DNA of 64,000 nt from Desulfoluna limicola (GTDB taxonomy: Bacteria; Desulfobacterota; Desulfobacteria; Desulfobacterales; Desulfolunaceae). The DNA is taken from contig NZ_AP024488.1 of NCBI RefSeq assembly GCF_021654575.1, positions 1,302,001 to 1,366,000 of the forward strand, in the 5' to 3' direction. Shown in pieces: positions 43,622-52,608 of the stretch (its first letter is position 1; each line of letters begins with the position of its first letter). Both the position numbers and the translations under genes were made by a program. The notes under the pieces are model-generated. The model was not told where the DNA came from and did no database searches. It was given only the letters and a program-made list of their open reading frames with translations.

Positions 43622-44424
43622 GGGCCTCTTCTCTCGCAGCAAGGGGGTAGGTCTCTTGCCTTGCGTGTTGCGAATGCTTCCGGCCCTCGTTTCTTTGGAC
43701 GATGGCATTCGCTGGTGGCTTCAAGGGAGGGCTGATCCTGGGCTGGTTTTCATGGAATTGGTGTCCGGGTGGTGATGTCAGGGGGTCGATACGTCGGTCA
43801 CGGCCCTTGCCAGGGGGGGCGGTCGGCCAAGGGTGGGCACGCTTCGTTCCATCTTGCGATGGCCGTTGTAACTCCACCGGTGTTGATGGAGTTAATGCCA
43901 CCAATGGATGGTGGAGGGTGCCGGAGACCATGGCTGTGAATAAGCAGTGGTCTGTTTTGTGATTGATCGGGCAAGGCCCAATCTTGGCGGGTGGGTTGAA
44001 TGTGCCTTAAATCAGGGTGTTAATTCGTCCTTCCCTTTATGGGGAAGGTTGCTCGGGGCTCTTCCTGCCGGGCTGGTTGTGCGGTTTGGGTTTGAGTTGT
44101 TTAAATGTTTGTTGGGTTGGCATGTGAATTGCTTGTGTGTGAATGCGCTAACTCATTGATGTCATGCCGGATGGTTCCCTTCGTTGTGAAAATCAGGGGG
44201 GCGCCAAAAAAGAGCCCCTAATAGGTGGGGGTCGGGTGGAAAAACAGGGGCATTCCCGAGGGGGCATGTGTCGTGTTTCGTTATTTAATATGCTGATAAT
44301 ACAGCTCGTTGCGTTGGGCCGTTCTTTGCCTTACGGCGATTGGGCGAACCAGGATTTTGGCTGCGTTGAAAAAAGGGTTGTCAATTTTCATGTGGTTATG
44401 GTACGCACTAAACAACTTATTTTG
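43622..44424. other. Gap upstream of the eutS leader
   Basis: About 800 bases with no convincing gene. It carries a family A half repeat at 43663-43718. The promoter for the eutS-eutP-eutV-eutW unit should lie near its right end; TTGTCA around 44379 is the best -35-like element but no good -10 was found. Confidence 0.45.
43663..43718 (+). repeat. Family A repeat, second hairpin only
   Basis: GTTGCGAATGCTTCCGGCCC then TCGTTTCTTTGGACGATGGCATTCGC. The GCGAATGC and GCATTCGC arms pair. Confidence 0.55.
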
Positions 44425-44503
44425 TTACACAACGGCGTGTAATATCAGCGATGAAGCTTGTTTCGGGGTAGAAGGTTGTTGTCCCCCGGTGCAGGCTTTT
44501 TTT
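44425..44503 (+). promoter_or_regulatory. ANTAR two-hairpin antiterminator with overlapping terminator (eutS leader)
   Basis: P1 has perfect arms TTACAC and GTGTAA around hexaloop AACGGC (44431-44436). P2 has arms AGC and GCT around GATGAA (44450-44455). The terminator uses the P2 3' arm: AGCTTGTTTCGGGG pairs with CCCCGGTGCAGGCT, followed by seven T's to 44503. The layout is the same as the leader before eutH. Confidence 0.85.
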
Positions 44504-44520
44504 GGTTTTTGGGGGTAGAC

Positions 44521-44880
44521 GTGATAGTTGATGCAAACGAACAGAAGCAGCGGGTCATTCAAGAGTATGTGCCGGGAAAGCAAGTCACCCTGGCCCATGT
44601 GATTGCCAGTCCCCACAAGAGCATCTACATGAAGCTCGGCTTGGATGACGAGACGGGTGACTCCATCGGTATTCTGACCATCACGCCCAGTGAGGGGGTC
44701 ATCATTGCCGCTGATATTGCCACCAAGGCTGCAGGGGTTGAAATCGGTTTTCTGGATCGGTTTGGCGGTTCCCTGGTTCTGGTGGGGGATGTTGCCAGTG
44801 TGGAGTCGGCCCTCAAGGGGGTCCTGGATTATTTTGACGAGGTGTTGTCTTACGACTCTGTCGCGATGACACGGTCCTGA
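44521..44880 (+). CDS. eutS: Microcompartment shell protein EutS
   Basis: 119 residues from the GTG at 44521. The frame is open to 44458, but that part lies in the leader terminator. The start [24 protein letters not shown] is the EutS/PduU signature. The permuted BMC fold follows, with [11 protein letters not shown]-type (here [11 protein letters not shown]) and [22 protein letters not shown]. EutS forms bent hexamers in the ethanolamine microcompartment shell. It is the first gene of a unit with eutP, eutV and eutW, controlled by the leader just upstream. Confidence 0.92.
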   Translation: MIVDANEQKQRVIQEYVPGKQVTLAHVIASPHKSIYMKLGLDDETGDSIGILTITPSEGVIIAADIATKAAGVEIGFLDRFGGSLVLVGDVASVESALKGVLDYFDEVLSYDSVAMTRS

Positions 44881-44883
44881 TCC

Positions 44884-45315
44884 ATGGCAAATGGCAAGAA
44901 GATGATGCTTATTGGTGAGTCAGGTGTGGGGAAAACCTCCTTGATTCAGGTGCTCTCGGGGGAGGCGTTCTCTGCCCGGAAGACCATGGCCGTGGAGTTT
45001 ACCGGCCGGTTTATCGATACGCCAGGTGAATTCCTGGAAAACAGGCGTTTTTATCCGGCCCTGATCACGTCATCCGCTGACTGCGATGTGGTGGCCATGG
45101 TGCAGGACGCCACGCGGATCAGCAGCCTTTTCCCGCCCCAGTTTTCGACCATCTTCACCCGCAAGGTGATTGGGATTGTGACCAAGGTGGACGTCCCCGG
45201 GTGCAACGTGGAACGGGCAGAACGTTTTCTGGCAAATGCCGGAGTGAAAGAGATCATTCGGTCGAGCTCAAAGGCGAATATCGGCCTTGATATATTGCAG
45301 GATATGCTGAATTGA
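44884..45315 (+). CDS. eutP: EutP, small GTPase-like protein
   Basis: 143 residues. The Walker A motif GESGVGKTSL opens the protein, then FIDTPGEFLENRRFYPALITS and GIVTKVDVPGC (TKxD-type base recognition). EutP/PduV-family proteins accompany ethanolamine and propanediol microcompartments; EutP of Salmonella has been reported to act as an acetate kinase. It follows eutS after three bases and precedes eutV by about 60. Length and motifs match the family. Confidence 0.9.
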   Translation: MANGKKMMLIGESGVGKTSLIQVLSGEAFSARKTMAVEFTGRFIDTPGEFLENRRFYPALITSSADCDVVAMVQDATRISSLFPPQFSTIFTRKVIGIVTKVDVPGCNVERAERFLANAGVKEIIRSSSKANIGLDILQDMLN

Positions 45316-45376
45316 TAGCCTTCGGGACACGTCCGGAGCGCGATTCCAGTGTAGATGAAATCAGGAGTAAGAAGGC

Positions 45377-45946
45377 ATGGGGTATAGAATTGTCATAGCA
45401 GATGACGAGCCCATCACACGCATGGACATTCGAGAGCTTCTCGAAGGGGCCGGCTATGAGGTGCTGGGTGAGGCCTCCGATGGATTTGACGCGGTGGAGA
45501 TGTGTCGCAAGCACAAGCCCGATCTGGTGCTGATGGACATTAAAATGCCGCTTTTGGATGGCCTCAAGGCCTCCCGGATGATTCGGGATGAGAACACCGC
45601 CGGTGGGATTCTTCTCCTGACCGCTTACAGCGGCAAGGAGTTTGTGGATCAGGCCAAGGATGTCGGTGTCATGGGTTACGTCGTAAAGCCCGTCAAGGAG
45701 GAATCCTTGCTGCCCATGGTGGAAATTGCCGTGGCCAAAGGCGCCGAAATCGCCAAGATGGAAAGCGAGATGCAGAAGGCCCAGGGACAGCTCGAGGGGC
45801 GAAAGCTGGTGGAACGGGCCAAGGGGATTCTGATGAAGACCTACAGCATCAACGAAGAAGTGGCGTACAACAGGATCCGTAAGCTGAGTATGGATAAGCG
45901 ATGCTCCATGAAAGAGATCGCCAAGATTATTGTGCTTAACGGGTAA
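45377..45946 (+). CDS. eutV: ANTAR-domain response regulator EutV
   Basis: 189 residues. The receiver domain (1-120) has IVIADDEPITRMD, phospho-acceptor aspartate in LVLMDIKMPLLDG and the lysine in YVVKPVKEE. The ANTAR RNA-binding domain follows (about 130-189): LEGRKLVERAKGILMKTYSINEEVAYNRIRKLSMDKRCSMKEIA, with the conserved alanine and lysine positions. When phosphorylated it binds paired hexaloop hairpins and blocks terminators. Three such targets lie in this window (42049, 44425, 47494). Partner kinase EutW follows 30 bases downstream. Confidence 0.93.
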   Translation: MGYRIVIADDEPITRMDIRELLEGAGYEVLGEASDGFDAVEMCRKHKPDLVLMDIKMPLLDGLKASRMIRDENTAGGILLLTAYSGKEFVDQAKDVGVMGYVVKPVKEESLLPMVEIAVAKGAEIAKMESEMQKAQGQLEGRKLVERAKGILMKTYSINEEVAYNRIRKLSMDKRCSMKEIAKIIVLNG

Positions 45947-45976
45947 CGACTGGCCACGGAATCAACGGGGATTCAC

Positions 45977-47440
45977 ATGATCGAAGAACTTTGCAACAAA
46001 CACAACGACCTCACCGCAAAAGACATCGCCAAGCTGAGGGCCGTGGCCGAAAACCTCGACATGATTGCCGACTGCACCGGGGCGGATATCTTTATCGACT
46101 GTGTCACCCGGGATCCGGACGTGGCCATTGTCGTGGCACAGGCCAAGCCCAAGAGCCTGGAATCCCTTTACGAGGGGTCTGTTGTGGGGGAGCTGGCTTA
46201 CCGAAGCAAGGAGCCGGCGGTGTTGCGAACCATGGACGTGGGGATGCCCACCTCCGACATGTGGGCCGTGACCCAGGAGAACAAAAACGTTCGCCAGAAC
46301 GTCTCCCCCATCAAAAATGATGAGGACCGGGTCATCGGGGTGCTCATTGCGGAAAAAGATGTCACCGATCATGTGAAGACCAAGAACAATTTATCGGTTC
46401 TTTCCCGAACCACCGAACAGCTGATGGAAGCCCTGCTGACGTCGCGCCACAAAGACCACAACCTTCCGTACCATGACAGCGACGGGATCGTGATGTTCGA
46501 TGATTCCGGGGTCTCCACCTACGCGAACCCGGTTGCGGAAACGATTTACAGAAAACTTGGGTATATAGACAAGCTTGAAGGGATCCACTTCTCCAACATG
46601 GCCCTGGATCAGGTGACGTTTCAGGATATCCTGGAAAAGAAGCAACTGAGCCACAATGAAGTCAAGGTGGGCAGCCTGGTGCTGAACATCAAATATGCCG
46701 TGATGAAGAACAGGAACCTGAATGTATCGGGGGTCGTGATGTTAATGAGGGATGAGACAGACGTGAAGGCCAAGGAGAAGGAGTTGATTCTCAAGTCTGT
46801 CGCCATCAGGGAGATTCACCACCGTGTGAAGAACAACCTGCAGACCATTGCCAGTCTCCTTCGGCTGCAATCCCGGCGCGTGGATGACGTGTCGGCCCGA
46901 ACCGCGTTCAGCGAGAGCATCAGCCGCGTGCTGAGCATCGCCGCCACCCACGAAATCCTTGCCCAGAACGGCGTGGATGACGTGGATCTCCTCACCATGC
47001 TGCAGCGCATCAAGAGCAGCATCGTGGACTACTCCGTGGTGGGGGGCAAGGAGGTTCGTATCACCATCGATGGCGACCTCATCATGTGCAACTCCGATAC
47101 GGCCACCTCCATCGCCCTGGTGGTGAATGAGGTGATCCAGAACAGCCTGAAGCACGCCTTTAAAGGCCGTGAAAAAGGGCGGATCTGTGTGGAGGTCTGC
47201 AAGGCGTCCACCTACGGCAACATCGCCATTACCGACGATGGTGTGGGGTTTGATGTGAGCCAGGTCAGGCAAGGGGCCCTTGGAACACGGATCGTTCAGA
47301 GTATCGTGAAAGACAAGCTTTTCGGGACCCTCACCACTGAATCAGGGAAGGGGGGCACCAAGGTGCTCTTTGACTTCCCCCTGGATGAGGCGACCTGCCA
47401 GAATCCATCGGAATCGCCGGTGGACTCCCTGGGGAATTAA
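45977..47440 (+). CDS. eutW: Ethanolamine-sensing histidine kinase EutW
   Basis: 487 residues, soluble (no membrane segment). The N-terminal 130 residues form a GAF/PocR-like sensor domain (MIADCTGADIFIDCVTRDP), then a PAS-like region (about 160-270). The kinase end is of the HisKA_2/HATPase type: KSVAIREIHHRVKNNLQTIASLLRLQSRR, with the phospho-histidine in HHRVKNN, then NEVIQNSLKHAFKG, DDGVGFD and GTRIVQSIVKDKL. It should autophosphorylate on ethanolamine and pass phosphate to EutV. It is the last gene of the eutS-P-V-W unit; an ANTAR leader follows at once. Confidence 0.92.
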   Translation: MIEELCNKHNDLTAKDIAKLRAVAENLDMIADCTGADIFIDCVTRDPDVAIVVAQAKPKSLESLYEGSVVGELAYRSKEPAVLRTMDVGMPTSDMWAVTQENKNVRQNVSPIKNDEDRVIGVLIAEKDVTDHVKTKNNLSVLSRTTEQLMEALLTSRHKDHNLPYHDSDGIVMFDDSGVSTYANPVAETIYRKLGYIDKLEGIHFSNMALDQVTFQDILEKKQLSHNEVKVGSLVLNIKYAVMKNRNLNVSGVVMLMRDETDVKAKEKELILKSVAIREIHHRVKNNLQTIASLLRLQSRRVDDVSARTAFSESISRVLSIAATHEILAQNGVDDVDLLTMLQRIKSSIVDYSVVGGKEVRITIDGDLIMCNSDTATSIALVVNEVIQNSLKHAFKGREKGRICVEVCKASTYGNIAITDDGVGFDVSQVRQGALGTRIVQSIVKDKLFGTLTTESGKGGTKVLFDFPLDEATCQNPSESPVDSLGN

Positions 47441-47493
47441 CGAATAACGTGCCATCCCGTGGGGGTGGTGGGACTTAAGCGAAAAATTGTAAT

Positions 47494-47574
47494 CTCCACA
47501 ATGGCGTGGAGGTGCCAACAGGCGATGAGGCCTGGAGACCCGTGCAGCGGTACGGAGATCTTCAGGCTTTTTTT
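47494..47574 (+). promoter_or_regulatory. ANTAR two-hairpin antiterminator with overlapping terminator (eutA leader)
   Basis: P1 has perfect arms CTCCAC and GTGGAG around AATGGC (47500-47505). P2 has perfect arms CAGGC and GCCTG around GATGAG (47524-47529). The terminator takes GCCTGGAGA (47530-47538) and pairs it with TCTTCAGGC (47559-47567), followed by seven T's. The P2 arm GCCTG is shared, making the two forms exclusive. This is the clearest of the three leaders. Confidence 0.88.
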
Positions 47575-47624
47575 GTGGCACCAGACAGCCACCGGTCAGG
47601 ATTGTAAAGGACGAAGGTTTACAC

Positions 47625-49055
47625 ATGAGAGAGAGCATCTTAAGCGTCGGGATTGATATCGGAACGTCCACCACCCAGCTGGTTTTCAGTCGCATTACCA
47701 TTGAAAACACGGCCTCCATGATCTCCGTTCCCCGAATTAAGATTGCCGACAAGGAGGTCGTTTACCGAAGCGACATCCACTTCACCCCCTTAAAGTCCGC
47801 CTCGGAAATCGACGGTGAGAGCGTGCGCCTCATCGTCAAGGCCGAGTACGAGAAGGCTGGGGTCACCCCTGACCAGGTCCAGACCGGGGCCGTGATCATC
47901 ACCGGTGAGACGGCCAGAAAAGAGAACGCCGCCGAGGTTCAGAAAGCCCTCTCCCATTTTGCCGGGGAATTTGTGGTGGCTACCGCCGGTCCTGCCCTGG
48001 AGGGGATCATCGCCGGCAAAGGGGCCAACGCCTCCGGAGAATCAAAAAAGCGCGGCGCCGTGGTGGCCAACCTCGACATCGGTGGAGGCACCACCAACAT
48101 CGCTGTCTTCGACAACGGCGAGGTCATCGACACCGCCTGCCTTGATATCGGCGGCCGCCTTATCAAGGTGGAAAACGATAAGATTGCCTATATCTCTGAC
48201 AAGATCACCAGGCTCGCCGCATCAAACAGCATCCCGCTTTCCGTGGGGCAGCCTGCGGATCGGGGCTTCCTCACCAAGATCGCCATCCGCATGTCGGAAC
48301 TCCTGGAAGAGGTGGTGGGTACCAGGCCCGCCACCGACGACCTGGCCCTGATCTGCACGGACAAAGACCTGCGCCGGGACTACACCATCGATTATGTCAC
48401 CATCTCCGGTGGCGTGGCGGACTGCATCGTGGATGAGATCTCCGGGGACACCTTCTGTTACGGCGACATCGGCCTGCTCCTGGGGCGTGCCATCGCCCAT
48501 TCGTCCATTGGCACCGACATCGAGCTGCTCACCCCGGCTGAAACCATCCGCGCCACCGTGGTGGGGGCAGGGTCCCACACCACCGACATCAGCGGCAGCA
48601 CCATCTCCATCTCCGGCAACTCCCTGCCCATTCAGAATATTCCCGTGCTGAAGCTCTCTAAGGAAGACGAAGCCCTTCCCTTTGACGCATGGCAGGCTGT
48701 GATCCGGGACAAGGTGGCGTGGTTTCAGCTCCAGGAAGGGCAGAAGCAGATGCCCGCCCTGGCATTTAAAGGGCCCAGGGACATTGCCTTTCGCGACATC
48801 CATGTTCTGGCAGAGAGCATCATCGCCGGCATGGATGCGGTCATCCGCGAGGAGTCCCCCCTCACCGTGGTGGTGGAAAACGACCTGGCCAAAGCCCTGG
48901 GCCAGACACTGCAAGCCAAGCTGGGAAGCGCAAAGGACGTCATCTGCATCGATACGGTGAAGGTGGAGAATGGCGACTACATCGATATCGGTCGTCAGAT
49001 TGCCGGGGGCAATGTGGTCCCGGTCATCGTCAAGACACTGCTTTTCAGCTACTGA
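47625..49055 (+). CDS. eutA: Ethanolamine ammonia-lyase reactivase EutA
   Basis: 476 residues. The opening SVGIDIGTSTTQLVFSRI is the phosphate-1 loop of the actin/hexokinase ATPase fold, with LDIGGGTTNIAVFDNGEV as a second nucleotide-binding loop and YVTISGGVADCI later. EutA removes damaged cobalamin from EutBC in an ATP-dependent way. The start is 50 bases after the leader terminator. Length and motif order match the family, so it is complete. It is followed by a gap of about 170 bases and the Eat permease. Confidence 0.92.
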   Translation: MRESILSVGIDIGTSTTQLVFSRITIENTASMISVPRIKIADKEVVYRSDIHFTPLKSASEIDGESVRLIVKAEYEKAGVTPDQVQTGAVIITGETARKENAAEVQKALSHFAGEFVVATAGPALEGIIAGKGANASGESKKRGAVVANLDIGGGTTNIAVFDNGEVIDTACLDIGGRLIKVENDKIAYISDKITRLAASNSIPLSVGQPADRGFLTKIAIRMSELLEEVVGTRPATDDLALICTDKDLRRDYTIDYVTISGGVADCIVDEISGDTFCYGDIGLLLGRAIAHSSIGTDIELLTPAETIRATVVGAGSHTTDISGSTISISGNSLPIQNIPVLKLSKEDEALPFDAWQAVIRDKVAWFQLQEGQKQMPALAFKGPRDIAFRDIHVLAESIIAGMDAVIREESPLTVVVENDLAKALGQTLQAKLGSAKDVICIDTVKVENGDYIDIGRQIAGGNVVPVIVKTLLFSY

Positions 49056-49229
49056 TCCGGCAACTGGACCCATTATACACCGATTAAACAGCGGCCCTGA
49101 CCGAGGCATCGAAAAAGGCCGCACTGATCACAAAGGAGGACGATAGAAGAGAGGTCACAACGCAAGACGGTTTTATTGATGAAGTCTCAAGGATGATTTT
49201 TTCAACAACGCTGTTTTTAAGGAGGAGTC

Positions 49230-50690
49230 ATGGCAGGTAAGAGTTCAGCAAAGGTTCAAGACGATTATTACGCGCAACGTGAATTGAAGAAAGGGGCAGC
49301 CGGTTGGGTCCTCCTCTCGTTTCTCGGTGTTGCTTACGTTATCTCCGGTGATTTTGCCGGTTGGAACTTTGGTATCGAAAAAGCAGGGTGGGGCGGTCTT
49401 CTCATCGCGACAATTTTGATGGCCGTCATGTACACCAGCATGGTGCTGTCCGAAGCCGAGCTGGCCACCATCATGCCGTCAGCCGGCGGCGGTTCCGAAT
49501 TTGCCAAGCGCGCGTTCGGGCCCCTGGGCGGCTACATCACCGGTACCGCGATTCTTCTGGAGTACGCCATCGCCCCTGCGGCCATTGCCTGCTTCATCGC
49601 CGGATACTGCGGCGCTCTCTTCGGGGCCGGAGGCTCACTCATCGGTATGGTTCCCGACGGCATGCAAGGGGTTACAACCATGCTTCTCGGTGGCACCTGG
49701 ATGACCAAGGCCCTCTTTTACGGGCTGTTTGTCGGTGTGCACCTCTACGGCGTGGGTGAAGCCCTGGCGCTTATAATGGTTGTCACCGTCATCGCCGTGG
49801 CCGCTCTGGTTGCCTTCATCGTCTCCATGATTCCTCACTTTAACGTGGCCAACCTGTTTGACATGAAGCCTGCGGCCGACGTGGCCGGGGCCACAGCCTT
49901 CCTGCCCAATGGCTGGCTCGGTGTCTGGGCCGCGCTTCCCTTCGGCATGTGGTTCTTCCTCGGCGTGGAAGGGATCCCCCTTGCTGCGGAAGAGTGCGAA
50001 GATCCCACCAAGGACATGCCGAAAGCCATCATCGTCTCCATGACCACGCTTCTGATTTTCGCAGCCCTGATTCTCTTCTTTGGTCCCGGCGGATCCTCGG
50101 CCTTCCTGATCCGTGATGCGGCGGACCCCCTCATCGGCGCAATTCAGTCCCCCAACGCTTACGGTGGCCCCACATTCGTCAGCCGCCTCATCAACGTGGT
50201 CGGCCTTGCAGGGCTCGTGGCCAGCTTTTTCTCTCTGATCTACGGCGCGTCCCGGCAGTTTTTCGCCATGAGCCGTGGTGGCATGTTGCCCACCTTTCTC
50301 TCCCTCACCGGCTCACGCAAAACCCCTTACGTTTCCCTGATTGTTATCGGGTCCATCGGTTTTGCACTGTCCCTCTTTGTTGACGGCGACAGCCTCCTGG
50401 TTGTGGCGGTCTTCGGTGCCTCCATCTCCTACATCATGATGACCGCATCCCACTATGTGCTGCGTGTCAGGGAGCCGGACCTTCACCGTCCATACAAAAC
50501 CCCCGGCGGTAAGTTTACCTCGGGCATCAGCACCGTTCTTGGCTGTTTTGCCTTTGTGGCCTGTTACCTGGCCAACGCCAAGATGACCATGATCGCGGCG
50601 GCGGTATTCGTTCTGATGATCGTCTATTACCTGGCTTACAGCCGCCATCACCTGATCGACTACGACCCTTCTGAGGATGATCTCAACTAG
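49230..50690 (+). CDS. eat: Ethanolamine permease (APC family, Eat)
   Basis: 486 residues with about twelve membrane segments and AAGGAGGAG upstream. The start shows VLLSFLGVAYVISGDFAGWNFGIEKAGWGG, the amino acid-polyamine-organocation substrate region, then MPSAGGGSEFAKRAFGPLGGYITG and PFGMWFFLGVEGIPLAAEECEDP, typical of Eat-type ethanolamine permeases. It is a second, unrelated route for ethanolamine uptake next to EutH. It lies downstream of eutA on the same strand and probably shares its leader control. Confidence 0.88.
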   Translation: MAGKSSAKVQDDYYAQRELKKGAAGWVLLSFLGVAYVISGDFAGWNFGIEKAGWGGLLIATILMAVMYTSMVLSEAELATIMPSAGGGSEFAKRAFGPLGGYITGTAILLEYAIAPAAIACFIAGYCGALFGAGGSLIGMVPDGMQGVTTMLLGGTWMTKALFYGLFVGVHLYGVGEALALIMVVTVIAVAALVAFIVSMIPHFNVANLFDMKPAADVAGATAFLPNGWLGVWAALPFGMWFFLGVEGIPLAAEECEDPTKDMPKAIIVSMTTLLIFAALILFFGPGGSSAFLIRDAADPLIGAIQSPNAYGGPTFVSRLINVVGLAGLVASFFSLIYGASRQFFAMSRGGMLPTFLSLTGSRKTPYVSLIVIGSIGFALSLFVDGDSLLVVAVFGASISYIMMTASHYVLRVREPDLHRPYKTPGGKFTSGISTVLGCFAFVACYLANAKMTMIAAAVFVLMIVYYLAYSRHHLIDYDPSEDDLN

Positions 50691-50988
50691 GGTCGAATTG
50701 AGCGGTTCGCATTGGGGTGTCACACCCGATGCGTGCCAATACAGCAACAGATGACATGGTGGCCCCGTCTTCGGACGGGGTCACCCAAAAGCGGATTCCC
50801 TGACAAAGGCGTTCGGGAGAAGTGCACAACGGGAAAGATCCGGTTCTATGGGTCGATCCCGGCTCGGATGAGCGCAATGCGGTGATTCAACGACGACTCA
50901 AATTCCGCATGCGATCTCGCCATCTTGATGAAGGCGCCGGGCTATTGAAGCGCCATGCTGCATGTGTGTTTTACCGTTTCTGCGTCAT

Positions 50989-51094
50989 GTAAGGGAACGG
51001 GCCGACCTTGAGATGGGGTGGGGCCTGCAAACTCCAATTTGCCCGATTAATTTGGGCCGCATCACCGTGGATGGTGTGTGCCACGTTCCCTTAC
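50989..51094 (+). ncRNA. Structured leader RNA candidate upstream of eutB (four-way junction)
   Basis: A perfect 11-base stem (GTAAGGGAACG 50989-50999 with CGTTCCCTTAC 51084-51094) encloses three smaller hairpins: GGCC.ACC with GGT.GGCC (51000-51025), GCAAA with TTTGC (51027-51042), and GCATCACC with GGTGTGTGC (51059-51081). It ends 134 bases before the eutB start. It lacks the ANTAR hexaloops and I see no cobalamin-riboswitch B12 box. It could be a regulatory RNA, or a DNA palindrome from a small mobile repeat. Confidence 0.5.
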
Positions 51095-51228
51095 CCCAGC
51101 AAAACACCATGCGTATGGATCCTTCCATGCCTTAACAGGGCATGACCGCACACTTTGCACACGCCTTTCCGGCTTGCGCAGGAGGTACAGACGCAGCGTT
51201 TTACTCTACTTAAGATAAGGACGTACAC

Positions 51229-52593
51229 ATGAGATTAAAAACCACCCTTTTTGGGTCAGTCTACGAGTTCAAGGATCTCTATGATGTCATGGCCAAGGCC
51301 AACGAGGAGAAGTCGGGCGACCGACTTGCCGGCGTCGCTGCTGAGACCGTGACCGAAATGGTTGCCGCCAAAGAGGTCCTGAGCAATATCACCCTCGCCG
51401 ATATCCGCAACAACCCTGCGGTGCCATATGAAGAGGATGAAGTCACCCGAATCATTCAGGACGACATCAACGAGAAGATCTACGGCTCCATCAAAAACTG
51501 GACCGTGGCCGAGCTCCGGGAATGGATCCTCGCCAGCGACACCACCAGTGATGATCTGCTGCGGGCTTCCCGAGGTCTCACCTCTGAGATGATCGCGGCC
51601 GTCACCAAGCTCATGAGCAACATGGACCTGGTTTACGGCGCCAAGAAGATCGTTGTCACCGCCAAGTGCAACACCACCATCGGTCTTCCCGGTACCCTGG
51701 CCTGGCGTCTTCAGCCCAACCACACCACCGACGACCCCGACGGAATCCGCATCTCCACCCTGGAGGGCCTTGCCTACGGTTCCGGTGACGCGGTGATCGG
51801 ACTCAACCCGGTCAACGACACCACCGATTCCTGCAAGACCATCCTCACCATGTTCCGCGAGATCATGGACGAGTACCAGATTCCCACCCAGAACTGCGTG
51901 CTGGCCCACGTCACCACCCAGATGGACGCCATTCGAAAGGGCGCTCCCTGTGACATGATCTTCCAGTCCATCGCCGGTTCCCAGAAGGGCAACGAAGATT
52001 TCGGCGTCACCGCGTCGCTTCTCTCCGAAGCCCAGGACCTGATGCTGAGAGAGGGCACCTCTGTTGGTCCCAACGTCATGTACTTCGAAACCGGTCAGGG
52101 CTCCGAGCTCTCCTCAGACGCCCACCACGGCGTGGATCAGCTGACCATGGAAGCCCGTTGCTACGGTCTTGCCCGTCACTACAAGCCCTTCATGGTGAAC
52201 ACCGTTGTCGGGTTTATCGGTCCCGAGTACCTCTACGACAACAAGCAGGTGACCCGTGCCGGCCTCGAAGACCACTTCATGGGCAAGCTCTCCGGCATCT
52301 CCATGGGGGTTGACGCCTGCTACACCAACCACATGAAGGCCGACCAGAACGACATCGAGAACCTCGGCATGCTCCTTTGCGCGGCCGGTGTGAACTACCT
52401 CATTTCCGTTCCCCAGGGCGACGACATCATGCTCAACTACCAGTGCCCCGGGTACCACGAGACCCCTACGCTGCGTGAGCTCATGGGCCTGCGTCCCGTT
52501 CCCGAGTTCGAAGCATGGCTCGAGAAGATGGGCCTCATGGAAAACGGCAGGATGACCCGCAGAGCCGGCGACGCATCCTTTTTCATTCGATAG
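51229..52593 (+). CDS. eutB: Ethanolamine ammonia-lyase large subunit EutB
   Basis: 454 residues, normal length. Diagnostic blocks include KTTLFGSVYEFKDLYDVMAKANEEKSGD, CNTTIGLPGTLAWRLQPNHTTDDPDG, GLNPVNDTTDSC, MYFETGQGSELSSDAHHGVDQ and CYTNHMKADQNDIENLG. EutB carries the substrate site and binds AdoCbl with EutC; together they convert ethanolamine to acetaldehyde and ammonia in the compartment lumen. It is followed by eutC after 15 bases. The long upstream region contains a structured RNA candidate rather than an ANTAR leader. Confidence 0.95.
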   Translation: MRLKTTLFGSVYEFKDLYDVMAKANEEKSGDRLAGVAAETVTEMVAAKEVLSNITLADIRNNPAVPYEEDEVTRIIQDDINEKIYGSIKNWTVAELREWILASDTTSDDLLRASRGLTSEMIAAVTKLMSNMDLVYGAKKIVVTAKCNTTIGLPGTLAWRLQPNHTTDDPDGIRISTLEGLAYGSGDAVIGLNPVNDTTDSCKTILTMFREIMDEYQIPTQNCVLAHVTTQMDAIRKGAPCDMIFQSIAGSQKGNEDFGVTASLLSEAQDLMLREGTSVGPNVMYFETGQGSELSSDAHHGVDQLTMEARCYGLARHYKPFMVNTVVGFIGPEYLYDNKQVTRAGLEDHFMGKLSGISMGVDACYTNHMKADQNDIENLGMLLCAAGVNYLISVPQGDDIMLNYQCPGYHETPTLRELMGLRPVPEFEAWLEKMGLMENGRMTRRAGDASFFIR

Positions 52594-52608
52594 CTCAGGA
52601 GGATCGAC

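Noticed and set aside
50758-50785. Hairpin GGTGGCCCCGTC/GACGGGGTCACC after the Eat gene as a terminator
   Set aside because: The stem is good but no T-run follows. It may still stabilise the transcript; not called a terminator.
50691-51228. Cobalamin riboswitch upstream of eutB
   Set aside because: I looked for a B12-box-like sequence and the usual GCCACTG element and saw neither. A covariance search would be needed to exclude it.
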